64,000 nt of DNA from Stenopsyche tienmushanensis (taxonomy: Eukaryota; Arthropoda; Insecta; Trichoptera; Stenopsychidae). Each line of letters opens with the position of its first letter. Within the stretch, counting starts at the first letter, position 1. Position numbers and translations under genes: made by a program. This document shows positions 11,403 to 24,240 of the stretch, in pieces. The stretch is from assembly GCA_008973525.1 (NCBI GenBank), contig WACJ01000046.1:620001-684000 (forward strand). The letters are read 5' to 3'. The notes beneath the pieces were generated by a model that saw nothing but the letters and a program-made list of their open reading frames with translations, was not told where the DNA came from and did no database searches.

Positions 11403-12600
11403 GCTCCATGCGAAAATTAAATAAAACTTTTAAAACACACATAATTTAATATTCTCATATGTGGACTGTGAGTACTCTCTGCGAGAGCTGAAAAATTGTG
11501 AATAATGCTATGTATAACACACGTATTTGTCTCTGCCTTATACCAAGCGCCTTTTTAGTACTTTTTTCTAATTTATGCTCTCCGCAGAAGCTGTTTATTT
11601 ACCTAGTTTTTTTGAAATTGCTGGAGCTCATGGAAATTTAATTAATCGACTGCATGTGTTTGATTTACTTATTTTGCGTTTGTCATCTATCAGGAATATT
11701 TATTTCTTTTTATACAATAAAATTTTCTGCAACAAAAAAGGAGTATAATTTAGAAAATTACTCGTACAAAATTAGTGTAAATTGATTAAAGGTACAGGCG
11801 GGTAATGTAGAGATCGGCCGTCTTGGAAGCAAGCGGTGGACTGGAAGAAGAATCGAACAAGATTTAAGAGAGCAGATTAAGTTTGAAATTGGAACGAGCC
11901 GGTGGAATCTGTCTGATTGGATTCCGCGGTGGTGTGAGTGAACATCCTTGGCAGAAGGAGGCTGTGGGTGGAAACGTTGTGGAGGCCTTAAGACCTGACC
12001 AAAGTCTAAAGCCTTACGTCTACACGTCAGCAAACTTAATGGGGACTAACCAAACATTTCACAACGAGGACCATCCAATATCTCAATTTCGATCATCTGA
12101 TTATTGGGATTTCTGCCACTGTTTACAAATTGGTAACATGAAAACCTCCCAAGACTAATCTCTCACGTCTACGTTGGGAAAAAGGTAAAAAATCTCTCAT
12201 ACAAAGAATCATCCAAAATGTATTTTAAGAACCATTATATCAAATAAATATTCCTGCGATAAGCGATCATATTTTCAAATAAAGCCATTACGTCTCCAAA
12301 ATTTCTTATTGCATATTATAATGCTTTTATATTGATCTGCCTTTCATTCTAACACCATCTATTATTTTTCGATTACTTTTAGGGTGATAAAAATTTAGTT
12401 GGTCGATTGCGTGTTATAGGCTAATTTCGTTCATTTACCCATTTAAAAAAACACATAAAGGAGTTATAAATATTTAATATGGTCTAATAATATCGTTTCG
12501 CTATTAAATGGCAACCATATACTAATAATTAGAAAGTTATGAGACTCACCTAATTTAAAAGCTTCTATTTTGAGGGAGAAAAATACATTTATAATCAATG
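11403..12600. other. Non-coding stretch with moderate GC at 11790-12160
   Basis: A plus-strand frame is open at about 11883-12158, lacks an ATG at its start and has no recognisable domain. The rest is AT-rich. Nothing is firmly supported. Confidence 0.3.
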
Positions 12601-12656
12601 TATACACAGTGCGGCAGGAAAACTTCCTTATTTAAAATACGCGCCCTGAAGTAACA

Positions 12657-12697
12657 GTTATTTTGAATAGAGTGAAATGACACTCATTCAAAATAAC
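12657..12697. repeat. Near-perfect hairpin (17-18 bp arms, 6-nt loop)
   Basis: The left arm GTTATTTTGAATAGAGTG (12657-12674) and right arm CACTCATTCAAAATAAC (12681-12697) are complementary except for one extra A, with loop AAATGA. It lies 50 bases after CAGTGCGGCAGGAAAACTTC (12607-12626), which resembles a Tc1/mariner-type terminus next to a TA. No matching right terminus was found. It could be the end of a decayed transposon or an RNA hairpin. Confidence 0.5.
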
Positions 12698-12740
12698 AGA
12701 ACCTAAGGTTTTTTATCATGAGTTTAATAATAATCATGCA

Positions 12741-14150
12741 GTAGATTGATTTAGGATCTATATATGTACACATATATTAAGAGTGTTTTGATATTATATA
12801 CTGCTGATATGTATACATGAAGAAATATAACAACCGTTATTGCAAAAAACACAGCGTCGATAGTTGTAAATTTATCACAAATTTTTAGAATAAATATAAT
12901 AAATCATATTGATGAAACACTGTAACAAAAGACAATGCAGCCCTTTCAATCATCACAACGAGTTATGTCCATCTTACGGAGAAAATTTACATAGGATGAA
13001 TTTGATGTGTAGCCCTTGAGGGAAGACCCAAAACTTTTATATAACATATTTAGGATACTTCTCGGGATAAAAAATATGTTACTCTAGCTCATTTTCATAA
13101 AATGTTCGTTAATTAAACCACATGCGATAAATACAAAATTTCTAAAGAGAAATTGGACTATAATACATCGTAAAGGTTTCTGGTATGTATTGAATAAAAC
13201 CAACATAATGAATATTTATTCAGACTTTGCGATATTTTAATTTTAAGTTTTCATTATGTAAATAATATTTTCATCCTGTTTTATATGTGTAATAAATAAT
13301 ATAGCAAATTATTTGAATGTAAAGAATCATGACATATCAAATATTGTCAAAATCGAGATGAATTCATTGATGTGTTGTTAAGATTTTTGAATACAGTAGC
13401 ATCATTTTTTTTTACAAACTGAAAGGTAATATTAAAAAAATAGATTTTATGTAGATAGGGTCTTTAATTATATTACGAGGAATAAAAACTTTAGAGCTAA
13501 TGAGAAAACAATGCAAGAATCTGGACAGTGAGAGGTCCATAGTGTTTAGCTAGAGTAAATTTAATTTTACAAATTCAGATTTTTATATTATATCAGGATT
13601 GATTCTAATCCATAATTATTAAATCTGACTAAGAAAAGCCTTGTAGCTTGCTCATTATATTAACAAGGACATTATTTAACAAGGAATCCGGCAGTGAGAG
13701 ATTATTGGTACCAATCCAGCTAAAGTTTGTTTATAAGTCTTGTTGAAATTTATTTGGGTGTATTTATTATAAATATATAAAATGATTAAGGGCCAAAATT
13801 AAGCTTAAAAATATTTTATACCGATTTATTTTGTTATGACCTATTGAGCTTTAAGTACCTCCATTCCCAGGTGGCGATTTCTATAATTTCCTTCCATTTT
13901 AAATAGCTTAAAATTTGGATAATTATTTACATAATATTACTGCTAAGAAGGTATTATGTATTTATTATGAATTTAAGAGATATTAAATTGTCTCGGTTTA
14001 AGAATAATACTAAGCATGGTGAAAGCTCGCGTATTTATTATTATATTCCGCACTTATTATTCATAAATTCTCATTATATTGTGAAATTGCTTCAGGCCTA
14101 TAAGTCAGCTCTCAAATAGCTTAGGACCAATTTCAAAAATTTAATTTGTG
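12741..14150. other. AT-rich stretch, no gene seen
   Basis: Dense stops in all frames. No repeat or RNA feature recognised. Confidence 0.4.
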
Positions 14151-14540
14151 TAAATCTCGCTGAATTTCACCCGTTCCCGGGGACGCCCCCGTGGTCTATA
14201 GGTGCGGGGATATCAAGACGTCTTTACCACCCCCGCCGACCCCTACTTCAACTTCCATTGTCCTGGAATTTTATCAGGGGGAGTTAAATCAGAGTTGACA
14301 TAAATGTTTTCGCAGTAGCACAAGGATGCGGACGTTTTGTTGCTTTGTGGAATTGTTTCGTGGCCTTTGTCATCTCCAGCGCCAGGACAATGTGTTTTAA
14401 TATCCACCACGAGGCAACTTGTTATGTCTGATTGTCTTTTAAAACAAATTTAACGGCATTAAGCACGGCCGGCGTTCTTCTCGCCGGTGTATAAATTTTG
14501 AAGCACCTCCCCTGGATGGCTAAAACACTAGAAGAAAATA
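14151..14540. promoter_or_regulatory. GC-rich island with paired Sox-like sites
   Basis: The sharpest GC rise in the first third of the window, starting with CCCGTTCCCGGGGACGCCCC. An exact 11-bp inverted repeat, CATTGTCCTGG (14256-14266) and CCAGGACAATG (14382-14392), places two ACAATG Sox-type cores in opposite orientation about 115 bases apart. Further Sox/TCF-like cores lie between them (CTTTGT at 14343 and 14365, ATTGTT at 14352). A small GC stem CCGGCG/CGCCGG follows near 14470. Several frames are open for 40-50 codons, but none is recognisable and GC-rich DNA opens frames by chance. Enhancer-like function is an inference. Confidence 0.28.
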
Positions 14541-17500
14541 GAATAGGAAGAGCTGAGCGCTTTCTAATCGTTATGCTTGTTCAACGTGTTCCTTGCTTGC
14601 ATTTTCAGAATTTGTAAGTCATTTTTAAATCAAATTATCAACAAGAATTACGCATTAATATAAATGGAATATGGACTTAAATTCAAATTATAAATATACT
14701 TGGATTTCATGTAACATAGTATCTTTTTAACATGATCTCGATTTTACACGGTCGATGAATTTTTGCGTTACAATTTTAGAAATGATGTTTCTAAGAGATT
14801 GGTGTTTATTGCCAAAGTTTTTAGTGGGGCGTTCAATAATTAGAAAAAATAAAAAAAAATTAGATCGACAATATTTCGGATCTAAATATATTGTTTGTCC
14901 ACGCCCACTGTTAATAGGAAAAAATCTAGATCTCTGCAAGAACACAATGATAAAAATATGTCTTTGGATGGAAATATAATGTTATTGAATGAAAATTACT
15001 AAAAAATTATGAATCATCTGAAGAACAACGATCATTCTACGAATTTTTTTAGTAGTAAAAAAAAGCTTTAAAATTTGCAAAAGCTTGATAAAATGCAACA
15101 ACACATTTCGTCATTTACACCTGTCCTTAGTGTTCTTTAGTACTTGTTCAGTCGAACTAATCATCCTAAGATAGACGAAGTTCTCATATGAATCTGATGC
15201 TGTTAGGATCTAAATCAAAGACTTTTTGTTTTTCTTCAAATATCCGTATATATTTTGGGTCTAACAAATGATATAATATTTTGAGAACGAACTGAATTAA
15301 AGTTTTTAATTAAATTTAATTTAATTTAAAATTTCAGTTCTGTTTAATTTAAATATAATAATCTGAATTGTCATTTACAACACTCTGGTGTTGAATTGTC
15401 TTCTGTGACTTTAATGAGGAGGTTGATTGGTTCTTATTTGAAAACTTGTCAGCCAAGACAAAAAATTAAAGCCACACAATAAGCAAAGTAAAAAAAGTAT
15501 ATTTAAAGTGTGATTCTTGATAAATATATAATCGTTCTGTCTTTTTTCTACCTTTAATTGTGATAATCATTTTTTTTAAATTCAAAATCTACTGATACGA
15601 TTTTTGAATGTAGAATGTTTTAAGGTTTAATGTAATGATATATCGACTCTTCAAGCAAAGAGTGTACTTAAATACTTGGAAGAACAGCAGTTAAAAATAT
15701 GCCATAGTCATAAAACAGCCATTATACGAACACCATAATATACTTTTAGACAATTTGCGAGCGAAAAATATAGAAATAAACAAAAAATTCTCAAGAATTC
15801 TCATGATAAAAATTGAATTTGCAATTATAAAAAAAATATTAAGAACACCCTTATACCTTTAGCATGTACTATAAATTGAAATTGAATTAAAATATTTTTT
15901 ATATTTGCATAGTTTTATTTATTGAATTATTATTTATTTTTAAGATGTACTTCTTTGCTTTTATATCCATGTAACACCCTCTCTTATTTGGAAAATATTT
16001 TTGTAGTTTTCTAGAATTTATGGCAAGTTTGCAATGCAATGAAGAATTTTGTACAAAATCAAGATAAAAGCTGCTTAATGCATTTTTCTTTTGTATACTA
16101 AGTATCAAGATAGTGAAATAAAAAACGCTCTCGTTAGTTTTATGACATCATATTGCCAATATTTTCCATGTATTTTTAAACTCATTGCTATCCAATATTG
16201 TGTTAGCTAGTGCACGTTAGTTGTGGCTATAATACATAAAACGTAGTTTACAAAGCACTTGGGTTATTCAAATATTTCACTCTACATGGAGTAGGATGTT
16301 ACATTAAGTGCTTTGACATACGTTTAGCATGAACATTAAATATGAGCAAAACTTATTATGTTTGTCAGCATATACTCCATCATTATTCAACATACAACAT
16401 TAATATAGATCGTGTATACTTTTTCACCGCTCTATTAAAATTCAATTTACAACCATAGATGGATGCTGAAAAAATGTACAAGAAAATTCACGTTGTTTCT
16501 TCCATGTAATAGCAAATTTAATATTCAGATATGTTTGTTGAATAACATATTGAGATTGATTTATGCGCGGCATATGAGAAATTTTGTTTTTCTCGCAGCT
16601 TTTATATATTCATTTTCTCAATATTGTGTTGAAATCAAAATGTGAACATGTTCTTAAATCGCACATTTTCAAAAAATATATTTTCAGCCTTATAAAAATC
16701 GAATATTTTAGTTCGATGCTAAAATTAATATTAAATTCAACAAAGTCAAAGGGATAGCGTGAATATAAAATATTCCATACGTGAGATTCTTTCGCGATAT
16801 ATAGATGGATGAAAGATACACGTGAAATGTATCTCGATCCAAAATTAATTCGTCTCTTATTTATCCGGCTATAATCGGATAAGCAATATATAGCTGACGC
16901 ACGTTGTTCATTATCTCTTTATTTCACTATGTCTGTTTATCCAGTTATTTCGCCTGACGGACCTATTGTAAATAAACACCGATATTATTGTTTGCTTCCA
17001 CATTTTCCACATCCAGAACATCGACGTTTATTTTGATTTCCCCCCTGTATATACATTTTATTCTATATCGATTTCCGACCCTTATAGCACATATTATTTT
17101 AACGAAATACCCTTAAAGAATTAAATTTTAATGCGATATTTCAATAATGAACCATGATCATTTTCATTGAAAACATCACTTAAGAGCCCGATTTAATCCG
17201 CACAGCCACCGATACTCCACGTACAAATCCCCAATCTTTGGTATTTGAGTATTTAATTATATTGATGTTTCGAATTAATTCAATTCGCGAAGAGCAATGG
17301 TTGGTTGTATTAGAGCAGCGAAATCTCTTGGGCTTAGAACTGCCAGACATTTCAGTTTTGAACATCTTGTCTTGAATAGTTTCAGAGATGTTCGTTTTTT
17401 ATATCATATCCAATCAAATAATAGCAATCATCTTAAGTAAAAATATTCTCTAATAGCAATAATAAAACAACAAATTTTACAATATAAATATTAAACCCTT

Positions 17501-17765
17501 GCATGCGCCTTTATTTATTTATATGTATAATTTTATTTATTCATTCTTAATTATCTCTACTAGTTTTTTATATAAACTTTGAATAATTTATTGTCTTCGC
17601 TCCATTGTATTTTTTCTTGTTAAGCGATGATCAGTTAAGGGATAATTCTAGCAAGCTTTCAGGAAACAGTTCGATCGAGTAATTGTACATATCTACAAAT
17701 ATAAAACCAAATATTTGTATTAAAAAATTAATTTAAGACAAATAAAAAATCAGACATTTTAAAAC
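14541..17765. other. Long AT-rich stretch, no gene seen
   Basis: More than 3 kb with no supported gene, repeat family or RNA. A TTTAATTTAATTTAAAATTT low-complexity run lies near 15310-15340. Confidence 0.4.
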
Positions 17766-17789
17766 ACACTTTTTTTATGCGATAAATAC

Positions 17790-18502
17790 GTTCGATGGGG
17801 AGTCGCATATTAAAAAAATTGCATTAAAAAAATTGAATTACACAGAAAACAGAGGGATAGATTTCATTACATTTAAAAACCGCACAACTTCAAATCACTA
17901 TGATAAAATGTACCAAAAATCGCATAAAAAAAGTTTATAAAAAAATCATATAAATAAAAACACAATACATATTTTTCGTAGAATTGCTTAGTTAAAGTCT
18001 ATTTTACACGATAATCGTACAAATTATCGTCATTGATCAATAAAGGATCTCTTGAATACTATGTAAATTTTGAGCTTAATTTTGTGCCACTGATTACTGA
18101 TCTTCTGGTGACTTCAATTTCCTTGATTGCTCTTATGGTTGATTCCCTCGGGTTGAGAGATTTGCTTATCTCAGTAAGATTTTGTACATTCGCCAAGTAA
18201 TCCAAATTTGCCAGTTATCAAGAGAAATTGCCTTCCTTCGGCGTTTATTTTTCTTCGTAATGAATCTAAACAAATTATAAACAATAAAAAAAGTAAATAT
18301 TTAGAATCGTAGCCAACTTTCGGCCCTATACTCGCTCACTTTAACGGTTGTAACTTACACAAGTATTCATTTTAGATTTTTTTATGCGCATTCGCATAAA
18401 AATAAATCTCTATAGAAAAACGAGGGATAGGTACGATTATTTTTGAAAACCGCATAACTTCAAAATCACATTAAAAGATCCGCATAAAAACAGATCCAAT
18501 TG
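17790..18502 (-). mobile_element. Tigger/pogo-like transposon copy 1
   Basis: Read on the minus strand, this region aligns base for base, at roughly 75-80% identity by eye, with the plus strand of 51370-52326: terminal repeat, 5' leader, HTH coding piece and 3' end in the same order. The 5' terminus is CAATTGGATCTG reading inward from 18502, next to a TA (18503-18504). The 3' terminus near 17790 is more decayed. Both ends carry subterminal GCATAAAAA/TTTTTATGCG motifs. At about 0.7 kb it lacks the catalytic DDE domain of an autonomous Tigger (about 2.4 kb), so it is a non-autonomous deletion derivative. Confidence 0.8.
18059..18226 (-). pseudogene. Tigger transposase N-terminal HTH relic (copy 1)
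   Basis: On the minus strand SLD (18226-18218) runs into a 4-bp deletion relative to the 51.6-kb copy. The shifted frame then reads NLDYLANVQNLTEISKSLN, followed by PRESTIRAIK, and stops at TAG (18061-18059). It matches the CENP-B/pogo-type helix-turn-helix of the second copy at most positions. The HTH would bind the element's terminal repeats. The frameshift and early stop make it dead. Confidence 0.75.
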
Positions 18503-19020
18503 TACTTGACGCAAAATATCAGTTTTTAATTAAGATTGATTTTAAAAATATCATACCACATATGTTTTTAAACAATTTTAAATCAACTTTAGGCATATCG
18601 AATTAATAAGGGTCATCTCAATAAACGATTGTCCTATTTTATTATAGTGCGTGAAATTATGTGTCATTTATCATCATTTTACATTATATTTCTTTATATT
18701 TTTGGCATTATGAATATCTGTCTAAATTGTAAAAAAAACTATATATCTTTTCAAATTGCCTACTTTTATTTAATTTGGTAATCAGTCCATTTTTTCTGCT
18801 TTTATATCCCTCTTATTTGAAAGATGTTGAAGTTATTCGATATTGCTTTAGAGCCTTTAATTGGATCAGTTTTCTAGGTACATGTGTAATTAGAGCATCC
18901 GGAAGAGAATTTAGCTTAGAGGGATAACTTAGTAATAACAAGATGTTCAAAGGTCCTTCAAAAACAGCCGCTCTCGCGTTCCCATAAGCTTTGTAATATA
19001 AATACATATCCTGCCAGCAC
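18503..19020. other. AT-rich stretch, no gene seen
   Basis: No feature beyond short A/T runs. Confidence 0.4.
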
Positions 19021-19375
19021 TAAATTAATTCGTTTTTTCTCCTCGATAAAGCAACTATCCAGGGTCTACTTTAAAATATTACTGGCTTCGTTGCGCATTT
19101 CGCTTTCTTCGACGATTTTACGTCATCGTAACTACGTATTTAATCAAGTCGGGTTACAAATGGTCGTTACTCAGGTGCTACCCTGAGCTAGACTAATCCA
19201 CTAAGGTATTACAGAGGTGGGTCGTAAGCCTATATAGAAACTTTCGGGAAGAAATAATCCCGAAAGTAATTAATGTATCGGGAAAAAGTCGCCGGCTGAG
19301 CGGAGATACGGTTTCTTGACTAAGCTAACGACAAGAGTTCCTCTGATCTGAACTATCCAGAGAAGAAAGAACAAA
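19021..19375. promoter_or_regulatory. GC-richer island with two perfect hairpins
   Basis: Contains a 6-bp hairpin CTCAGG (19170-19175)/CCTGAG (19182-19187) and an exact 10-bp hairpin ACTTTCGGGA (19240-19249)/TCCCGAAAGT (19258-19267) with an 8-nt loop AGAAATAA. A TAATCC (Otd/Bicoid-type) lies between them near 19194. No frame is recognisable. The block could be conserved non-coding DNA or a structured RNA. Confidence 0.28.
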
Positions 19376-20673
19376 ATTATCCAAAATCTTTTAACCACTT
19401 TACTTTGAGTCCTATATAAAAAAAGTTCTGTACTTATTTACTATAACCGATTACCCATAGCCTACACAAAACTACAGGTATAAGACCAAGTAACTTATTA
19501 CATACGCATAACAAAATCCTTCCAAATACAATACCTTAAAAATGATCCATTTTTAAAAGGGACTTGACAAACAATTCTTCATAAAACCATATTTTAATTA
19601 GTTTTTTTCTGAAATTATGTGAGTTAATAAATCATCCTGCAGATTTGGGGGGGCGGTAATTTTAATTAGGGCCCAATCCGCGCGGCCCAAAAACACATTT
19701 TTGTGGTTTTATCAAATTTACGATGATAAATTAGAATTCATTACTTTAATATCCCATTAACCTTTAATGAATGAAACTTAAGGCTTTATTTTATGCTCAT
19801 CGAAAATTTTACGACTGAAAACTTCATTACGTATAATGAGGTTATATTTCATAATTCATTAAATCCGGCTTTGAATTACTTTCAACTTCTTGGAAATGTG
19901 TTGATAAATTTGTGCATTTTTTTAAGCGCCTGATAGCAATGCTTATTTTATATTATATGCTAGATATTACCTCATTAGTGCCCGACCCAATTGCTAACAT
20001 CAGATCACATGGACACTAATGTATTGTTACAAATTTATCCCCTTAAAAATAATGCTTATGTTATATTGTTCAGTTGAAAAATCCTTTGTTCGTTGAATGC
20101 TCTAACAGATTTCGTCAACGTAATATCATATGCTTAAGTGATTGGCTAATTGAACTAATTGCTACTTTTCCTCGAAAAGTTTCTTATAAATGTAACTCAT
20201 ATTTGAAAATGGATATGTTATCTTAAGAAGAACATTCTTTTTTTTAAATTATTTTCTGAACTTTAATTGATGTTTTCATCCATCGACTCTAACAAAATTA
20301 TATATGATGCTGACAAGATGGAATATCGATTGAATATGAATATGAAATTTATGTAAATAATGCATAGAGATTCAAACGAAATAGTAGAAATCAGGTATCA
20401 TATTTCGACTTTAGGAGAGAAATTCTAGATATATACGAGTACATAAATAAACACAAGATATACATTTCTTATAGATGAAACTGATTTTCAACTCAGTTAT
20501 TCAACTATTGAAATATTTTATTACGTAAATAAATCAAAAATTTCATAAATTATTCACAGCTAATATTGGGTTTAGCAAGCAATCGTTCAGTTGTTATATC
20601 TGTTTATAATTTTTCAGAATAAAGATGAAAGGTATTTTGCTCAAATAAAAATAAGATTTTAAAATTATTTCTA
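19376..20673. other. AT-rich stretch, no gene seen
   Basis: A short GC patch at 19648-19690 (GGGGGGGCGG ... GCGCGGCCC) is the only deviation. The rest is filler. Confidence 0.35.
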
Positions 20674-20895
20674 GGAAGAATACAAGATCCCATACGCAGA
20701 CTGCGAAGTATCATTCGACGAAAAGACAAATATCAAGATCCCCACAAAGTAACAGAACTTTGTAACGAATCTTGCAGACAAACCACAAATCGACGTAGAA
20801 CGTACGTGGCGTTAAGAAACGATCACCTCATCAATTTTGCCAATGAAATCCCCATAAAGACCGATATACGCTTCAGAATAAGATTTTTAAAATAA
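20674..20895 (+). CDS. Unidentified basic open frame after an acceptor-like site
   Basis: TTTAAAATTATTTCTAG (to 20674) resembles a splice acceptor. From it a frame is open for 73 codons to TAA (20893-20895), opening GRIQDPIRRLRSIIRRKDKY and containing CNESCRQTTNRRRTYVALRN. It is strongly basic and has no methionine start. A second frame is open for 25 codons across the same start, which weakens the case. The following 150 bases are also purine-rich and partly open, like a decayed retroelement or transposon coding region. I cannot assign a family. Confidence 0.22.
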   Translation, partial: GRIQDPIRRLRSIIRRKDKYQDPHKVTELCNESCRQTTNRRRTYVALRNDHLINFANEIPIKTDIRFRIRFLK

Positions 20896-22380
20896 AACCT
20901 AGAAATTGAAAAAAGAAAGCTTCGAAATTAACAAACAAGAAGACAACAATCGTACAAGGATTTTAGCTAACGATCACAGTAACAATAAGCACCCAAAAGT
21001 AAAGCCAAGTATCTTCAAGGGAACTGCATCTTACTCACAATATTGAAAAAATATAAATCGCGAAATGTATTGAGGTTTTTCATTATAAAAAATTATATGC
21101 TATTTTTATCCTTTTTAAAATGCTATTATTTCCACACCCACAAATATTGTTTGCAATGTTTATCATCCTTTTCTCCTGCTATAACTTCGAATAGATGCTC
21201 CAACACAATCACTTAGCTAAGCTTTCAAACAGTTTCGATTCTATGAAGGTATTTTCGAAACAATACCCATCCATTACATCGTATTCGTTTAGTGTAGTAA
21301 TCGAACATTATATGATCTGATTGAGATAAATATATACTTCTATACCTGTACGTGTTTTATGCAATAATTGCGCTTAAAGCCCCTTTATGCGAGACATTTT
21401 GTTTCTCTTTGTAAGTCATTGTCATTAAAAATATTAATTAATATAGCATTTTCATAAATTAAATCACTTTATTACATAGTTCCTTTAAAGTTCAAGGATT
21501 TGAAGTTTAATTAAGAGCTGAGATTTTTCTCCCATAAATAAATATATTTAGTAATAAAAATCCCAATTTTATTCCTAAATATATTTTCTAATTGTTTTAA
21601 GAATACAAGAAAGTACATTATAATTATGAAACATAATTCTATTTTATTGATCAAATTTTGACGTTCTGCTGTGAGTTTGGACATAAACGTCGTTGCATAT
21701 TATCGCATCAAATTGAAAATAAAAGAAGACCAAGTTGGATGAAGATATCAAATTTAGCTCTAAAACATTTATTTTTAATAAAAAAAGGCTTCAACTGCGG
21801 GACTCTAAAGACGAAGGAACTCTGAAAGTAGAGAGAATATATCTCTCTCACATCGCATCCTTCTGTCTGCAGGATGTTTCATTTGTCAGTAAAAAGGACT
21901 GCATTCTACCAACCCTTCTTTATTAAGAATATTATACCTTCATATGCATATTTCTCTCAATGCGGAGGCTTTCGCCACAATAAAGTAGCTCTTACAATAC
22001 TAATAAATAGTAACATACTTAATAAGACAAGATTAAATAGCGATTTTGCAACCTAGTTATTTTTGTCTTACTCCACAGTATCCAAAAAAGTTTCTAATTC
22101 TAACTTTGAACTAAAATTGTCGGCTTTGGACATAGTAATAAAACAAAATACATTTCGCTATAAAACTTACATAGGGGCTCTCTTAAATGTGTCTCCATGC
22201 TTACTGGCTACAAAATTTGTTAAAAATGTAACTTTGATACTGATTGTATGATAATATTTAATATTTTTTGTTTTAAATTATGAATCATAAAATTGTTCTG
22301 CCATTCCTCGTATGAAGATGGGTACTTTCTTTAGAATTTTTCATCAATTCATATCCGGATTGCCAATATGTCCACATGTC
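20896..22380. other. AT-rich stretch, no gene seen
   Basis: Three small frames at about 21735-22250 are unrecognised and within chance expectation. Nothing else was found. Confidence 0.35.
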
Positions 22381-22785
22381 TGATTTATTTTCGATCCGAT
22401 TTTCCTCTTCAAACGGGGCGGCGAGGATAGGCGGGGTTGTCAACCTTTTTTCTATACGTTGACACTTTTATTTGGCACGGCGCAAATGAGGCTCGCGTCA
22501 CTTGACGTCAAAGGTCGAAATCTCCATACGAAATATTTTCTATATCGGCGCTTTCTAAGTTGGAATTCTCGCATGATTTGATGCTGTCGAAATGTCGAGG
22601 ATCGAAAGTGACTCCACTCAGGCCATTATTGAGGCCCCAATGTAAATACATCCCCCCCTGGAGCCACCCTCGAGGCTCGGTGCCGTTATTATTTATTTCA
22701 TACCTGCGCTTCGGGAGATAGAATCCAATAAAATGTAATTTGTGAATACAAGTGTTACACGTAGTACATTTTTGAATCACGTATA
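22381..22785. promoter_or_regulatory. GC-rich island with CRE and nuclear-receptor-like site
   Basis: Contains TGACGTCA near 22504-22511, overlapping TCAAAGGTCG, which resembles an extended nuclear-receptor half site. On the minus strand a 90-codon frame (22780-22508) is open, containing GWLQGGMYLHWGLNNGLSG, with a donor-like CAG|GTATGA nearby. I recognise no domain, and open frames are common in GC-rich DNA. Either a conserved non-coding element or an unrecognised exon. Confidence 0.25.
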
Positions 22786-23089
22786 TGGAAGATTAAATGC
22801 AACACGTTCTTAGCGTACGTGATACATGTTTTAAGATTGACTGCCGAAGATGCAGCTTGCTATAATATTGAGGATTTCTTCTCTTCAGCAGCTTTCTTCC
22901 ATAGAATTTTAGTTTCCATTTTTCTGCATGGCATGAACGCAATCTTACATCATGTGCATATTCACTTCATGCGAAGCTGAAAACGCTAAAGTTTACATTT
23001 ATTAGACTATTTTTTTCATACTTACATCATTAGAAAATAGAATTGAAAGTAGAGAACTCATTATTTATCATCACAGATCCAGGAAATTA

Positions 23090-23210
23090 AGATAAGTTTG
23101 GATCGGTCTAATCTCCCAAATTACGGTGATTTTTTTCCATAATCAGGATTTGAACTAAAAACTTATAATTAGAGTTTAGGATCTAAACCACAATATCAAT
23201 ATTTGGTCCT
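23090..23210 (-). repeat. tRNA-derived SINE-like unit, copy 1
   Basis: On the minus strand TGATATTGTGG (23198-23188) is an A-box-like element and AGTTCAAATCC (23156-23146) a good B box, with the A-to-B spacing of a tRNA gene (about 43 nt). The head GACCAAATATTGATATTGTG matches copies at 54130-54040 (minus) and 46319-46395 (plus), so this is a dispersed repeat and not a single pseudogene. It cannot form a clean tRNA cloverleaf. Confidence 0.55.
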
Positions 23211-23910
23211 ATATAAACTGCTATTGCAATCCTTTTTTAAATTCATCTATTTATAATTAACCGCACTATAGAATATCTTATTAAAGATCACATTCAGTAA
23301 GAAAAATTAACTAATATGTTTTTTTAATTATTGTATAGTGTAATTAAGAGATTTAATACCCAAAAGCTCATATTTAACTACAGCTAGAATTATCATCATT
23401 CAATTTGGATTCATATTATGATCAAATTTACTTCGAAATGAAAATAGAAGCCATTAACAGTACACGATGAGCTGAATTTTATTTCGTAGAAAACAAATAA
23501 CTCTTTAAATTGTCTTTAATTTATGCCATCCGTTTTTGTAGGCAATAATATTTATTCGAAAAACTAATGCAGCTCCAGTGGAACTAATTTCAAAAGTTCT
23601 ACTCGAAAATGAATGGCTCGAGCATGCAAAATGTCCAAAAAACCCATTTTAGGGGATAAATATAGATTTTTATCATAAAGTATATTTAATTTGATATATT
23701 CCCAAAACATTAAAATTTCATTATAATCTTTATAGTGAACAGTCGAGTTGCTTTCAAAAGCACACGACCATGTTTTATGACGCAGCTTTTATTTCATATA
23801 TGCTGAGATGAAGTGTATTAATAACCTTCGCAGGTCAAATAAGATAAATTCTAAAAGGTTAAACGAGCAATTCTAAGCGGGCCGTATTGCGTAGTTTAAT
23901 TTACGACCGT
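23211..23910. other. AT-rich stretch, no gene seen
   Basis: No recognisable feature. Confidence 0.4.
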
Positions 23911-24240
23911 GTTGAATATTCTACGATTTAAGATCAATTAATTTGTTCGAGAAAATATCGAAAATTTGTGGAGGAGACAGCTGCATTTATCGGGGTGCCA
24001 AAAACTAATACGAGGGGCTGCGCAATCTTGGAGGACTCATGTGTGCTTTTGCCCGTGGGAGCCTTCGCCTCTTTATTCAGGCATTACATGGTATAGTTGA
24101 ATCCCAGAGGCAAGTGTTCCTCAATTTACCCAAGCCTAAGGATAACCTGGAAATGCAAGGATCAGGTATGTAAGCATTTAGTGGTGGATAACATATATCG
24201 GGCTTATGGGAAATTCAACACGTGGTGCTTTTGTGCTGCA
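23911..24240 (+). promoter_or_regulatory. GC-richer island; possible exon with strong donor
   Basis: A plus-strand frame is open from about 24009 and contains MCAFARGSLRLFIQALHGIV and then NLPKPKDNLEMQGS. It runs into CAG|GTATGTAAG (junction after about 24170), a near-consensus 5' splice site. There is no acceptor of matching quality upstream and no recognised domain, so the block may instead be conserved non-coding DNA. Confidence 0.22.

Noticed and set aside
11883..12158. Opposed 91-codon frames on both strands
   Set aside because: Mirror-image frames of equal length over the same bases with non-ATG starts and no recognisable domain.
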